A stretch of DNA of 64,000 nt from Flavobacterium sp. IB48 (GTDB lineage: Bacteria > Bacteroidota > Bacteroidia > Flavobacteriales > Flavobacteriaceae): assembly GCF_016405855.1 (NCBI RefSeq), contig NZ_JAEFCA010000001.1, positions 1,092,840 to 1,156,839 on the forward strand. Direction: 5' to 3'. Shown here piece after piece: positions 30,157 through 38,370 of the stretch. Numbering within the stretch: the stretch's first letter is position 1; every line of letters starts with the position of its first letter. The translations under genes and the position numbers were made by a program. Below the pieces are notes generated by a model. That model saw only the letters and a list, made by a program, of their open reading frames with translations. It made no database searches and was not told the origin of the DNA.

Positions 30157-30561
30157 TTATGCTTCTGTTTTTGTTTCAGAATCCAGAGGTTTGTTAATTT
30201 GAGTTGCAAATTTCTCAAATAACTGAATCATTTTGGTATTGATTTCTTCGTAAGATAAACGGTCTTTGGTTTGATAAAAAAGCATTATCGAATATGGCTG
30301 ATCCAAGTTATCCAAAAGTAAATGTTTGTTCAAACGATAGGTTTCTCTCAAAACTCTTTTAAAATAATTTCGATCAACGGCTTTCTTGAAGTATTTCTTT
30401 GAAACTGAAACGCCTATCTTGGTTTGTTCTTCTGAATTTGCTTCGACCTGACGGTAAACCAAACGAAGCGGATATTTAGATACCGATTTTCCTTCAGAAA
30501 ACAGTAATCCAATCGTAGTTTTGCTTTTTAAACGCTCGTTTTTAGGGTAAGTAAAGTTCAT
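30157..30561 (-). CDS. rnpA: Ribonuclease P protein component
   Basis: The 134-residue basic subunit that helps RNase P RNA trim tRNA 5' ends. The opening NFTYPKNERLKSKTTIGLLFSEGKS is typical in pattern, and the family RNR signature is present as DRNYFKRVLRETYR (about residues 79-92), preceded by GVSVSKKYFKKAV. rpmH, its usual neighbour in many bacteria, is not adjacent here; instead a divergent acyltransferase gene sits upstream. Its promoter region overlaps that of plsC in a 125-bp divergent spacer. Confidence 0.93.
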   Translation of the reverse strand: MNFTYPKNERLKSKTTIGLLFSEGKSVSKYPLRLVYRQVEANSEEQTKIGVSVSKKYFKKAVDRNYFKRVLRETYRLNKHLLLDNLDQPYSIMLFYQTKDRLSYEEINTKMIQLFEKFATQINKPLDSETKTEA

Positions 30562-30592
30562 TTAATTCAGAAAAAATTTGCAAATTCTAGTG

Positions 30593-30600
30593 CAAAGGTA
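30593..30600 (-). promoter_or_regulatory. -7 box for rnpA
   Basis: On the minus strand TACCTTTG fits TAnnTTTG, 32 bp before the rnpA ATG. It is back to back with the plsC box. Confidence 0.5.
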
Positions 30601-30660
30601 CAATTAAACCATAAAAACAGTTATTGTTTTCAATTTTAATAAGTCTAAAAATATATTTAC

Positions 30661-30668
30661 TACTTTTG
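30661..30668 (+). promoter_or_regulatory. -7 box for plsC
   Basis: TACTTTTG fits TAnnTTTG, 18 bp before the plsC ATG at 30687, implying a short leader. Confidence 0.5.
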
Positions 30669-30686
30669 CGCATTAATTTTTGAAGC

Positions 30687-31433
30687 ATGGAAAAAATTAT
30701 TTCTTATCCAATATCGGTAATTTACTATTTATTATTTGGTTTATGTTTGGTTGTTTTTCACCCAATTCAATGGATTTGTTTAAATGTTTTTGGTTACCAG
30801 GCTCACAAAAAAAGTGTTGATTATTTAAATTTCTGCCTTTTAAAGTGTACAAACCTTGTTGGAACAAGATATACGATTGAAGGGGTAGACACGGTTCCGA
30901 AAGGTGTGCCAATCATTTTTGTGGCAAATCACCAAAGTATGTACGATATCGTGGCAATGATTTGGTACTTTAGACGTTTTCATTGTAAATTTGTAAGTAA
31001 GAAGGAGTTAGGTAGCGGAATTCCAAGTGTTTCTTATAATTTGAAATATGGAGGATCTGTCCTAATTGACCGAAAAGACCCTAAACAAGCGATACCAGTT
31101 ATCAAAGGCTTGTCTGAATATATCGAAAAAAACACAAGATCTGCCGTTATCTTTCCAGAAGGAACAAGAAGTAAAACGGGAGTACCAAAAGAATTTGCGC
31201 AAAGCGGTTTAAAGATTTTATGCAAATATGCACCATCTGCATACGTTGTGCCCGTGAGTATCAATAATTCTTGGAAAATGGTAAAATTTGGTTTTTTTCC
31301 TGTTGGTTTAGGAAATCATCTGAAGTTTACAGCTCATCCAGCTTTAGCTGTCAAAGATTACAAGTTTGAAGAGCTCATGGAGATTACTGAAAAAGCAGTT
31401 AAAGAAGGAATAAATGAATATAAACAGGTTTAA
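30687..31433 (+). CDS. plsC: 1-acyl-sn-glycerol-3-phosphate acyltransferase
   Basis: Membrane-associated enzyme that acylates lysophosphatidic acid to phosphatidic acid in phospholipid synthesis. The 248-residue protein has hydrophobic N-terminal segments (about 8-35), the catalytic HX4D box as NHQSMYD (His82, Asp87), and the phosphate-binding FPEGTRS motif at 156-162. An acyl-ACP desaturase follows 45 bp downstream on the same strand, so acyl-chain synthesis and transfer are probably co-expressed. Confidence 0.92.
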   Translation: MEKIISYPISVIYYLLFGLCLVVFHPIQWICLNVFGYQAHKKSVDYLNFCLLKCTNLVGTRYTIEGVDTVPKGVPIIFVANHQSMYDIVAMIWYFRRFHCKFVSKKELGSGIPSVSYNLKYGGSVLIDRKDPKQAIPVIKGLSEYIEKNTRSAVIFPEGTRSKTGVPKEFAQSGLKILCKYAPSAYVVPVSINNSWKMVKFGFFPVGLGNHLKFTAHPALAVKDYKFEELMEITEKAVKEGINEYKQV

Positions 31434-31478
31434 GTTTTAGTCCGAGCTAAAATGTAAAACCCAAATCTATAATAAGTA

Positions 31479-32474
31479 ATGTCTATAAAAAACATTAGAT
31501 TAGAAGTAATGCAGTTTTTGGAAAAAAACGTGGATAGCTTCGTTGAACAGTATTTAATTCCAGTGGAAAAAATTTGGCAGCCGTCGGATTTCTTACCAAA
31601 TTCTCAAGGAGAAAACTTCTTTGAAGAGGTAAAAGAATTACGCGAAATTGCTAAAGAACTTCCGTACGATTTCTGGGTTACGCTTGTTGGTGATACCATC
31701 ACAGAAGAAGCATTGCCTACATATGAATCATGGTTAATGGATGTAGAAGGAATAGATCAGCAAGAAGGAAGTCAAGGAAACGGCTGGGCTAAGTGGGTAA
31801 AACAATGGACTGGCGAAGAAAACCGTCACGGAGATCTTTTAAATAAATACTTGTATTTGTCTGGTCGTGTAAATATGCGTGAAATCGAAATGACAACACA
31901 GCATCTTATCAACGACGGTTTTGATATTGGAACTGGAACTGACCCATACAAAAACTTTGTGTACACTAGTTTTCAGGAATTAGCAACTTATGTTTCGCAC
32001 AATAGAGTAGCTCAGATAGCTAAGAAATTTGGCGATAACAAGTTGTCTAAAATGTGTAAAATGATTGCAGGTGATGAAATGCGTCACCACCACGCATACA
32101 GTGAATTTGTTACTAGAATTTTCCAAGTTGATCCAAGCGAAATGATGTTGGCGTTTCAATACATGATGAAACAAAAAATCGTTATGCCGGCTCATTTTTT
32201 AAGAGAATCTGGTCAAAAAATAAGCACAGCTTTCGAACAATTCTCAGATTCTGCACAACGTATTGGTGTTTACACAGCAAACGATTATGTTGAAATCATG
32301 CAGAAATTAATCAACAAATGGGAAATTGACAAAATCACCAATTTGAATGACGAAGCAGAAAAAGCACGTGATTACTTAATGAAATTGCCAGCACGTATGG
32401 CTAAAATCTCTGAAAGAATTGTGATTCCTAAAGAATCTCATATCTTTAAATGGGTTGAACCAGCGAGACTTTAA
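31479..32474 (+). CDS. Acyl-ACP desaturase (diiron)
   Basis: A 331-residue soluble fatty-acid desaturase of the plant stearoyl-ACP desaturase family (FA_desaturase_2). The two carboxylate-His motifs that bind the diiron site are EENRH (113-117) and DEMRH (199-203), with the additional conserved Glu in SFQELATYVSH (about 167). It would introduce a cis double bond into acyl-ACP using O2 and reduced ferredoxin. It sits behind plsC and ends in a strong terminator region. Confidence 0.92.
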   Translation: MSIKNIRLEVMQFLEKNVDSFVEQYLIPVEKIWQPSDFLPNSQGENFFEEVKELREIAKELPYDFWVTLVGDTITEEALPTYESWLMDVEGIDQQEGSQGNGWAKWVKQWTGEENRHGDLLNKYLYLSGRVNMREIEMTTQHLINDGFDIGTGTDPYKNFVYTSFQELATYVSHNRVAQIAKKFGDNKLSKMCKMIAGDEMRHHHAYSEFVTRIFQVDPSEMMLAFQYMMKQKIVMPAHFLRESGQKISTAFEQFSDSAQRIGVYTANDYVEIMQKLINKWEIDKITNLNDEAEKARDYLMKLPARMAKISERIVIPKESHIFKWVEPARL

Positions 32475-32522
32475 ATTTTAGATTTCTGATTTTAGATTGG
32501 AATTTTTAGATTGAAATTTAAA

Positions 32523-32595
32523 AAAGCAACATTGTTGCTTTAAAATATATTGTTGATTGTTGGAGAATTAAAATTTTCAACAATCAACTTTTTTT
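32523..32595 (+). terminator. Two stacked hairpins with a T-tract after the desaturase
   Basis: First a short palindrome, AAAGCAACA (32523-32531) with TGTTGCTTT (32533-32541). Then GTTGATTGTTG (32552-32562) pairs perfectly with CAACAATCAAC (32578-32588) and runs into TTTTTTT (32589-32595). The second hairpin is a standard Rho-independent terminator. Confidence 0.85.
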
Positions 32596-32616
32596 ATAAA
32601 CCGTAAAAACTTCTGT

Positions 32617-33270
32617 ATGAGCGATTCAGCATTGATTATTAAAACTATTGCTTTTGTTAAAGAAAAACTAAACGATGCCGAAGGCGGACACGATTGGTTT
32701 CATATAGAACGTGTTTTTAAAAATGCTCTTTTGATTGCCAAAGAAACAGAATGTGATCTTACAGTGGTGCAATTGGGTGCTTTATTGCATGATATTGCCG
32801 ATAGCAAATTTCATAACGGAGATGAAACTATTGGACCGAAAACAGCAAGAGCGTTTTTAGAAGCCGAAAATGTTTCTGAGGATATAATTGCGCATGTTGT
32901 TAATATCATTGAAAATATCTCTTATAAAGGCGGAAATTTCGAAAGAAAGTTCTCTTCGGTTGAATTGGATGTTGTTCAAGATGCAGATCGCTTAGATGCA
33001 ATTGGAGCAATTGGCGTTGCAAGAGCTTTCAATTATGGAGGATTTAAGAACAGAGCTTTATATAATCCAGAAATTGCTCCTGTAACCAATATGACAAAAG
33101 AGGAGTATAAAAACAACAACGCCCCCACGATAAACCATTTCTATGAAAAGCTTTTGTTGTTAAAAGATAAAATGAATACCCAAAAAGGAAAAGAAATCGC
33201 TGCCGAAAGACATCGTTTTATGGAAATTTTCCTCGCTCAGTTTTATGCAGAATGGGAAGGGTTGAAGTAG
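32617..33270 (+). CDS. HD-domain phosphohydrolase
   Basis: A 217-residue HD superfamily protein of the YedJ/uncharacterised HD type. Metal-binding residues are seen in GHDWFHIERVF (His near residue 24-28), ALLHDIADSKF (the HD pair near 59-60) and DADRLDAIGAIGVARAF (Asp near 119-124). The likely activity is hydrolysis of a phosphate ester of a nucleotide or other small molecule; the substrate cannot be told from sequence. It has its own short leader after the desaturase terminator, and ends in its own terminator. Confidence 0.87.
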   Translation: MSDSALIIKTIAFVKEKLNDAEGGHDWFHIERVFKNALLIAKETECDLTVVQLGALLHDIADSKFHNGDETIGPKTARAFLEAENVSEDIIAHVVNIIENISYKGGNFERKFSSVELDVVQDADRLDAIGAIGVARAFNYGGFKNRALYNPEIAPVTNMTKEEYKNNNAPTINHFYEKLLLLKDKMNTQKGKEIAAERHRFMEIFLAQFYAEWEGLK

Positions 33271-33291
33271 ATTTAATTTAGATATAAGAAG

Positions 33292-33322
33292 AAAAACGGC
33301 TCTAATCTAGAGCCGTTTTTTT
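33292..33322. terminator. Intrinsic terminator after the HD gene
   Basis: AAAACGGCTCTA pairs with TAGAGCCGTTTT around an ATC loop (core stem CGGCTCTA 33297-33304 and TAGAGCCG 33308-33315). A-rich on the left and T-rich on the right, so it can act in both directions between the convergent HD and small-membrane-protein genes. Confidence 0.88.
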
Positions 33323-33360
33323 ATTTGGTGATGAATTTCTCTATAGAGACTTATGCAGAT

Positions 33361-33480
33361 TTATAATCTCGATTTTAAAAAACACATAATTATAAAAGCG
33401 CATAAGAATCCTATTGAAAACCACAATAACTTTGTAATGCTATTATTTCTAACCATTTCTCTTTTTTCAAACCTTGTCAT
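33361..33480 (-). CDS. Small single-helix membrane protein (39 aa), paralogue 1
   Basis: ATG at 33480 to TAA at 33361. A charged N terminus (MTRFEKREMVRNN) is followed by one hydrophobic helix (LLWFSIGFLCAFIIMCF) and a short basic end. It is clearly homologous to the 40-residue gene at 34593-34715: both share xxxLLWFxIGFxCAxxI at the same position, similar length and similar N-terminal charge. A -7 box TACTTTTG (33503-33510, minus strand) lies about 22 bp upstream. I do not recognise the family. The conserved pair, matching leaders and promoter box argue that it is real. Confidence 0.7.
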   Translation of the reverse strand: MTRFEKREMVRNNSITKLLWFSIGFLCAFIIMCFLKSRL

Positions 33481-33502
33481 TTGGAATGTATTTTAAACAC
33501 TT

Positions 33503-33510
33503 CAAAAGTA
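33503..33510 (-). promoter_or_regulatory. -7 box for small membrane protein 1
   Basis: Minus-strand TACTTTTG fits TAnnTTTG and ends 22 bp before the ATG. A conserved leader motif lies further upstream at 33557-33575, matched by one at 34790-34807 before paralogue 2. Confidence 0.5.
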
Positions 33511-33604
33511 ATTTTATAGAGAGTATGATTATACCAAGAAAAGTCTTTAAATCATTAGAATAAGACAATTTTTCTTTTAGTCTTAGTCGTCTTTCATCTT
33601 TTCC

Positions 33605-34531
33605 TTATGTAAGTTTCTGAACAAATCTCTCAATCACATTTTTAAATTCCTTGTTTTGTTCGTAATACAAAATATGTCCGCCCTTAATAATCTTAACTTC
33701 TTGATTTGGGAATTTGAACAGTCGATAATGTTCCGGACCAATATTGTTGTCTTTGGTTCCTGAGATTATTAGAGTTGGAACTTTAATAGAAGCAGTTTCT
33801 TTTGTAAAATTGCCAAAATATAACGGACCGCTTAGTGCATGCTGAGCAAAAGAGGAATTTCTTTTTTCACTATTATCAATGCTATCCAGTTTTTCAACAT
33901 TTGCTCTATTGTCAGACAACATTTTATAATCTAAGTCAGCTTTTTTAATTTTTGTTTTAGCTTCAAAAAATGTGTTTAAGATTGAATCCTTGCTTTTTAC
34001 TGCAAAATCTTCTCCAAGAGTTTTACCCATAAAAGCAATTTGATTCAAAAGAGAATCGTTAATATCTAGCGTGGCATTCAATAGAATTAAACCTTTTACA
34101 TGTTGAGGATGTTTCTCAGCATATTTAGTGGCTAAAATTCCTCCGAATGAATGTCCGATTACAAATACTTTATCTGTTTTAAGATAAACTCGAATTTCTT
34201 CAATATCAGCAATCATTCTGTCCATGCTGTAATTGTTATCTGCAGAAGATCCTGAGCGGCCGCATCCTCTTTGATCGTAATAACACATTTTGAGTTTATC
34301 TTCTAAAACATTTCCGCCAAATTCTTCAAACGACTTGCTCCAAGCGCCAGGACCGCCATGTACAAAAATGCAGACATCTCCTTTTCCTGAAACTTTCAAA
34401 AATAAAGGAACTCCGTCTGAAGTTAGGAAAGTATTATTTGAATTTTGTTTTGCATCTGTTTTTGTTTGAGAAATTCCGCTCTGAGCAAAACATAAAAATA
34501 GAAAGAAAAATAAAGGAGTTTTTAAATTCAT
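33605..34531 (-). CDS. Exported alpha/beta hydrolase (proline iminopeptidase-like)
   Basis: A 308-residue alpha/beta-fold hydrolase with a signal peptide (MNLKTPLFFFLFLCFAQSGISQ), so it acts in the periplasm or outside. The oxyanion region HGGPGAWSKSF (about 54-64) and the WCGRSG-like QRGCGRSGSS match the proline iminopeptidase subgroup. The nucleophile elbow is GHSFGG (Ser near 125), the acid is probably in ISGTKDNNIGP and the catalytic His in KGGHILYYE near the C terminus. The substrate could be a prolyl peptide or another ester or amide. It is flanked on both sides by genes for homologous tiny membrane proteins on the same strand. Confidence 0.87.
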   Translation of the reverse strand: MNLKTPLFFFLFLCFAQSGISQTKTDAKQNSNNTFLTSDGVPLFLKVSGKGDVCIFVHGGPGAWSKSFEEFGGNVLEDKLKMCYYDQRGCGRSGSSADNNYSMDRMIADIEEIRVYLKTDKVFVIGHSFGGILATKYAEKHPQHVKGLILLNATLDINDSLLNQIAFMGKTLGEDFAVKSKDSILNTFFEAKTKIKKADLDYKMLSDNRANVEKLDSIDNSEKRNSSFAQHALSGPLYFGNFTKETASIKVPTLIISGTKDNNIGPEHYRLFKFPNQEVKIIKGGHILYYEQNKEFKNVIERFVQKLT

Positions 34532-34592
34532 TTGAAAGTTTTTTTTGCTGTTTTAATATGATAAAAGTATAATTAAAACAGCAGAGAAAAAA

Positions 34593-34715
34593 CTAATGAT
34601 TGGTTTTCATTGTAAAATAGGTAATAACCACTGCGCAGAAAAAACCTATTGCAAACCACAACAATCGGGCAACTCTATTATCCCGAATTACTTCCATTCT
34701 ATCTTCTGGTGTCAT
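34593..34715 (-). CDS. Small single-helix membrane protein (40 aa), paralogue 2
   Basis: ATG at 34715 to TAG at 34593. The N terminus is charged (MTPEDRMEVIRDNRVAR), followed by one helix (LLWFAIGFFCAVVITYF) and the tail TMKTNH. It aligns without gaps to the 39-residue protein at 33361-33480 over most of its length. The -7 box TAATTTTG (34736-34743, minus strand) lies about 20 bp upstream. Its gene is 61 bp upstream of the hydrolase start on the same strand, so the two could be co-transcribed. Family unknown to me. Confidence 0.72.
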   Translation of the reverse strand: MTPEDRMEVIRDNRVARLLWFAIGFFCAVVITYFTMKTNH

Positions 34716-34735
34716 CTTAAATATATTTTAAGCAC

Positions 34736-34743
34736 CAAAATTA
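34736..34743 (-). promoter_or_regulatory. -7 box for small membrane protein 2
   Basis: Minus-strand TAATTTTG fits TAnnTTTG. The upstream sequence at 34790-34807 (AGAATAAGACATTTTTCT read on the plus strand) matches 33557-33575 before paralogue 1, at almost the same distance from the start codon. Confidence 0.5.
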
Positions 34744-34813
34744 ATCTTAGAAAATATACTAATTAGCTGTTTTAAGTTTTTAAAACAACAGAATAAGACA
34801 TTTTTCTCATAAA

Positions 34814-34853
34814 AAAAGCTTCAAATAGAAATCAAAATCTATTTGAAGCTTTT
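34814..34853 (-). terminator. Terminator of the feo operon
   Basis: A perfect 15-bp stem, AAAAGCTTCAAATAG (34814-34828) with CTATTTGAAGCTTTT (34839-34853), around a 10-nt loop. Read on the minus strand it ends in a run of T, placing it 50 bp after the last feo gene. Confidence 0.88.
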
Positions 34854-34871
34854 AGCATTTAGTCGTAGTGC

Positions 34872-34903
34872 CTTAGAATCTTAGCGTCTTAGAACCTTAA
34901 AAA
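34872..34903. repeat. 8-nt phased CTTAGNNN tract between the feo operon end and its terminator
   Basis: CTTAGAAT, CTTAGCGT, CTTAGAAC, CTTAAAAA follow each other with an exact 8-nt period, ending next to the stop codon of the Cys-rich peptide gene. Confidence 0.7.
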
Positions 34904-35029
34904 TTACGAACATCCGCAATCGGTTCCGCCGCCGCAGTCTTTTTTCTTTTTAGATTTAAAAAAGAATTTTTTGATTAGGAAAGCAACCGCTAATCCTAAT
35001 ATCGCAAAGGCTATAATTTCTTGAAACAT
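34904..35029 (-). CDS. FeoB-associated Cys-rich membrane protein (41 aa)
   Basis: A short ORF, ATG at 35029 to TAA at 34904. One N-terminal membrane helix (IIAFAILGLAVAFLIKKFF) is followed by a Lys-rich stretch and a C-terminal CGGGTDCGCS motif with three Cys. This layout matches the FeoB-associated Cys-rich membrane protein family, thought to help ferrous iron transport in the manner of FeoC. It starts 7 bp after the feoB stop on the same strand and is the last gene of the feo operon. Confidence 0.88.
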   Translation of the reverse strand: MFQEIIAFAILGLAVAFLIKKFFFKSKKKKDCGGGTDCGCS

Positions 35030-35036
35030 AACTTTT

Positions 35037-37136
35037 TTATTTTAAAAGTTGATACGCAATTAATGCGGCAAAATAGGCCAATCCGCTCATGAAAACTAAC
35101 TGCATTGCAGGCCATTTCCAGGAATTGGTTTCTTTTTTTGTAATGGCCAATGTACTGGCACATTGCATAGCAAAAGCATAGAATAACAATAAAGAAATTC
35201 CCGTTGCAAAGTCAAATACTTTCTTTCCAGTATCTGGGCGAACTTCTGCTTGCATTTTGCTTTTTATGGTCGATTCGTTGTCAGTATCTCCAACGCTGTA
35301 AATAGTCGCCAAAGTTCCAACGAAAACTTCACGCGCAGCAAACGAACTAATCAAGGCAATTCCGATTTTCCAATCGTAACCCAGTGGCTGAATTACTGGT
35401 TCAATCGCGCGTCCCATTAATCCGATATATGAATTCTCTAATTTTTGAGAATTAACTTCATTTTCAAATTGTGTTTCGTCTAAAGTTGTATTGGCAAATC
35501 TTTCTTTTACAATAGTTTCTGCTTCGTTGAATTCTTTTCCTGGTCCGTAAGAAGCCAAGAACCATAATATAATCGAAATGGCAAGAATGATTTTTCCTGC
35601 TCCAGCAATAAATGCTTTCGTTTTTTCTACCACATTGATTCCGACGTTTTTGAAAAGAGGCATTTTATAGCTTGGCATTTCAACCACAAAATAAGTTTTA
35701 GATTCTAATTTTAAAACTTTATTCAAAATATAGGCAGATAAAATTGCGGCAAAAAAGCCTAAAACATACAGCGCCATTAGTGTTAATCCTTGAACATTTA
35801 GAAATCCGAAAACACGTTTGCTAGGAACAACAAGCGATATAATAATGGCATAAACGGGTAATCTAGCAGAACAAGTAGTAAATGGCGTTACTAAAATCGT
35901 AATAAGACGTTCTTTCCAGTTTTCAATGTTTCTAGTTGCCATAATTGCCGGAATCGCACAAGCTGTTCCAGAAATCAAAGGCACGACACTTTTTCCTGAA
36001 AGTCCAAACTTACGCATGATTTTATCCATCAAAAACACTACGCGGCTCATATATCCGCTCTCTTCTAAAATCGAAATGAATAAGAACAATACGGCAATTT
36101 GCGGAATGAAAATAACGACTCCGCCAATTCCCGGAATAATTCCTTGCGAAAGTAAATCGGTTAAAATACCGCTTGGCAATTCTTCTGCAACCCAGCTGCT
36201 TAATGAAGCAAAAGTGCTGTCAATGAAATCCATCGGAATAGTTGACCAGCTGAAAATTGATTGGAAAATCAAAAATAAGATAGCAAAGAAAATGAAATAG
36301 CCCCAAACCTTGTGAGTTAAAACGCGATCCAGTTTTGCACGAATATCATTTGCCATTGAAGCATCGACCTTTAAACCTTCTTTTAAAACATCATTGATAA
36401 ACTGATATCTTTTAATCGTTTCTTTTTGCTGTAAGCGCTTTAATTCTGAATGCGATTTGGTAAATGTGCTTCTGATTTCATTTCGATCTAAATTCAAAAA
36501 ATTGACATCTTGCGTAATTACCAGCCATAATTTGTACATTAACTGGTTTGGAAAAGCTTTTTGTAATTTTTCAAAATATTCTGGATCAATTACAGAGGCA
36601 TTTAAACAAGGCTCACTCGGAAGTGTTTTATAAGAAACAATTAGTTCTTTTAATTCTTCAATTCCTAAACCTTTACGCGAACTTACTAAAGCAATTTTTG
36701 TTTTTAGTTTATCTTCTAAATGCGGAATATCTAAAGAGATTCCTTTGCGTTCCATACGATCTGACATGTTGATGACCAAAATCGTTGGAATTTCAAGATC
36801 TTTTATCTGTGTGTAGATTAGCAGATTTCGTTTCAGATTTTCGACATCTGTTACAACAACTGCTACATCTGGATATAATTTATCGTTTTTGTTTAACAAA
36901 AGCTCGATTACCACACTTTCGTCCATCGAACTTGCGTTCAAACTATACGTTCCGGGTAGGTCTAGAATATTCGCTTTTACGTTATTTGGTAATTTACAAA
37001 ATCCGATTTTCTTCTCAACCGTAATTCCAGGATAATTTCCGACTTGTTGGTTAAGACCTGTTAATTGATTGAAAACAGAAGTTTTTCCTGTATTAGGATT
37101 TCCGATAAGGGCAACATTAATATTCTGAACACTCAT
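35037..37136 (-). CDS. feoB: Ferrous iron transporter FeoB
   Basis: A 699-residue inner membrane Fe(II) transporter with a cytosolic GTPase. The G domain holds G1 GNPNTGKTS (12-20), G3 DLPGTYSL and G4 NMSD. A helical regulatory region leads to the C-terminal membrane part (from about 275) containing two Gate-like regions, with GTACAIPAIMATR and CSARLPVYAIIISL carrying the expected Cys residues. Its start codon overlaps the feoA stop (TAATG), indicating translational coupling. It is somewhat shorter than the 773 residues of E. coli FeoB, mostly at the C terminus, where a separate Cys-rich peptide gene follows. Confidence 0.96.
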   Translation of the reverse strand: MSVQNINVALIGNPNTGKTSVFNQLTGLNQQVGNYPGITVEKKIGFCKLPNNVKANILDLPGTYSLNASSMDESVVIELLLNKNDKLYPDVAVVVTDVENLKRNLLIYTQIKDLEIPTILVINMSDRMERKGISLDIPHLEDKLKTKIALVSSRKGLGIEELKELIVSYKTLPSEPCLNASVIDPEYFEKLQKAFPNQLMYKLWLVITQDVNFLNLDRNEIRSTFTKSHSELKRLQQKETIKRYQFINDVLKEGLKVDASMANDIRAKLDRVLTHKVWGYFIFFAILFLIFQSIFSWSTIPMDFIDSTFASLSSWVAEELPSGILTDLLSQGIIPGIGGVVIFIPQIAVLFLFISILEESGYMSRVVFLMDKIMRKFGLSGKSVVPLISGTACAIPAIMATRNIENWKERLITILVTPFTTCSARLPVYAIIISLVVPSKRVFGFLNVQGLTLMALYVLGFFAAILSAYILNKVLKLESKTYFVVEMPSYKMPLFKNVGINVVEKTKAFIAGAGKIILAISIILWFLASYGPGKEFNEAETIVKERFANTTLDETQFENEVNSQKLENSYIGLMGRAIEPVIQPLGYDWKIGIALISSFAAREVFVGTLATIYSVGDTDNESTIKSKMQAEVRPDTGKKVFDFATGISLLLFYAFAMQCASTLAITKKETNSWKWPAMQLVFMSGLAYFAALIAYQLLK

Positions 37137-37375
37137 TACAAATTGGTTTTGATAAGTTCAACTTCAATTTCACGAGCTGTTTCTATACGAATTGCAACAT
37201 GAGAACCATTAATATCTAAATATAACGGATCGCCAAAAGGTGCAACTTGAAGCAATTCAACTAAGCTGCCAGGAAGACAACCCATTTCTAATAATTTAAG
37301 TGGAATAAGATCGATATCAAAATCTTTGATAATGGCTTTTTCGCCTTTTTTCAGAGTGTGTATTGTATTTTGCAA
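37136..37375 (-). CDS. feoA: FeoA, ferrous iron transport accessory protein
   Basis: A 79-residue SH3-like cytosolic protein that works with FeoB. The pattern LKKGEKAIIKDFDIDLIPLK, LLEMGCLPGSLVELLQVAPFGDPLYLDINGSHVAIR is typical, with the LxExGxxPG core and the final RxxxA. It is the first gene of feoA-feoB-Cys-rich peptide and shares a TAATG overlap with feoB. A -7 box sits close upstream. No Fur box is identified with confidence. Confidence 0.93.
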   Translation of the reverse strand: MQNTIHTLKKGEKAIIKDFDIDLIPLKLLEMGCLPGSLVELLQVAPFGDPLYLDINGSHVAIRIETAREIEVELIKTNL

Positions 37376-37400
37376 GCTTATTTAGATTGAATTTAGATTG

Positions 37401-37408
37401 CAAAAGTA
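37401..37408 (-). promoter_or_regulatory. -7 box of the feo operon
   Basis: Minus-strand TACTTTTG fits TAnnTTTG and ends 25 bp before the feoA ATG. Confidence 0.5.
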
Positions 37409-37478
37409 GGCAATTATTCTTTATTTCAAGGCATTTAACACTTCGACAAATGCTAAATGTTTCTAAAAATAAGGGATT

Positions 37479-38144
37479 TTACTCTTGAGACAAGAATTCG
37501 ATGTCTTCTAAAAGGCGTTTTACATCTTCTTTATTTGTTCCATCATAAAAACCTCTAACGCGGCGTTTTTGATCGACCAAAACAAAATTCTCGGTATGCA
37601 CCATATCATAAAGCTGATCTGGTCTTCCTAATTTAACAGCCAAGTATGATTTTCTGGCCATAGTGTAGATTTCTTTTTTATCGCCAGTAACCAAATTCCA
37701 TTTGCTGTCTACAACATGATGTTTTATAGCATATTCTTTTAAAACCGAAACACTGTCTACTTCTGGAAAAACAGTATGAGACAACAGCATTACTTTCGGA
37801 TTATTTAAAACGGCTTTTTGAACTTCTTCTAGATTAGTTGTCATTTTTGGACAAATAGATCCGCAGGTTGTAAAGAAGAAATCGGCAACGTAAATTTTTC
37901 CTTCGTAATTTTTCTGAGTAATGGTATCTCCGTTTTGATTGATGAAAGAGAAATCGGCAATGGTGTGGTACTTGCTTTTATACTGAACGGTACTATCAAC
38001 CAATTCAGGATTTACATCGGCAGGATTGTAAATTGGAAGTGTCTTTTTTGGTTTTAATGCAGAGTAAAACAAAGATATCGTAACAACCGAAAATACTATT
38101 AAAACAATAAAGAATTTGCGGTATTTGTATAAAAGCGATTTCAT
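37479..38144 (-). CDS. SCO1/SenC family copper chaperone-like protein
   Basis: A 221-residue thioredoxin-fold protein anchored by an N-terminal helix (FFIVLIVFSVVTISLFYSAL). The copper-binding or redox motif CGSICP (Cys94, Cys98) and the distal His183 in MVHTENF are all present, as in SCO proteins that deliver copper to the CuA site of cytochrome oxidase. The ATG at 38144 is preferred: an in-frame TTG at 38162 would lie inside the -7 box TATTTTTG (38160-38167, minus strand). It stands alone, with feoA downstream on the same strand. Confidence 0.9.
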   Translation of the reverse strand: MKSLLYKYRKFFIVLIVFSVVTISLFYSALKPKKTLPIYNPADVNPELVDSTVQYKSKYHTIADFSFINQNGDTITQKNYEGKIYVADFFFTTCGSICPKMTTNLEEVQKAVLNNPKVMLLSHTVFPEVDSVSVLKEYAIKHHVVDSKWNLVTGDKKEIYTMARKSYLAVKLGRPDQLYDMVHTENFVLVDQKRRVRGFYDGTNKEDVKRLLEDIEFLSQE

Positions 38145-38159
38145 AAAAATAATTTGGCG

Positions 38160-38167
38160 CAAAAATA
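38160..38167 (-). promoter_or_regulatory. -7 box for the SCO gene
   Basis: Minus-strand TATTTTTG fits TAnnTTTG, 15 bp before the chosen ATG, and decides the start against a TTG at 38162. Confidence 0.45.
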
Positions 38168-38336
38168 CAAAAAGCAGATTTTAAAAACTTTACTGAATTA
38201 TTTTTTTAACAGGCTTTTGTAACTTTTACTAAGTATTGTAGACAAATACCTCAGTGCTAATTTTCTATTTGTGAAATTTATCTGTCTTTTTGACTTTGCA
38301 GTTAGAATTTTAACACAATTTTTGAAATAATAACAA

Positions 38337-38344
38337 TATGTTTG
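38337..38344 (+). promoter_or_regulatory. -7 box for the M13 peptidase
   Basis: TATGTTTG fits TAnnTTTG and ends 26 bp before the ATG at 38371. Confidence 0.5.
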
Positions 38345-38370
38345 TATTTTCCCTTAAACTATAATTTTTT

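Noticed and set aside
38145..38162. TTG start for the SCO gene
   Set aside because: It overlaps the -7 box at 38160-38167; ATG 38144 directly precedes the membrane anchor.
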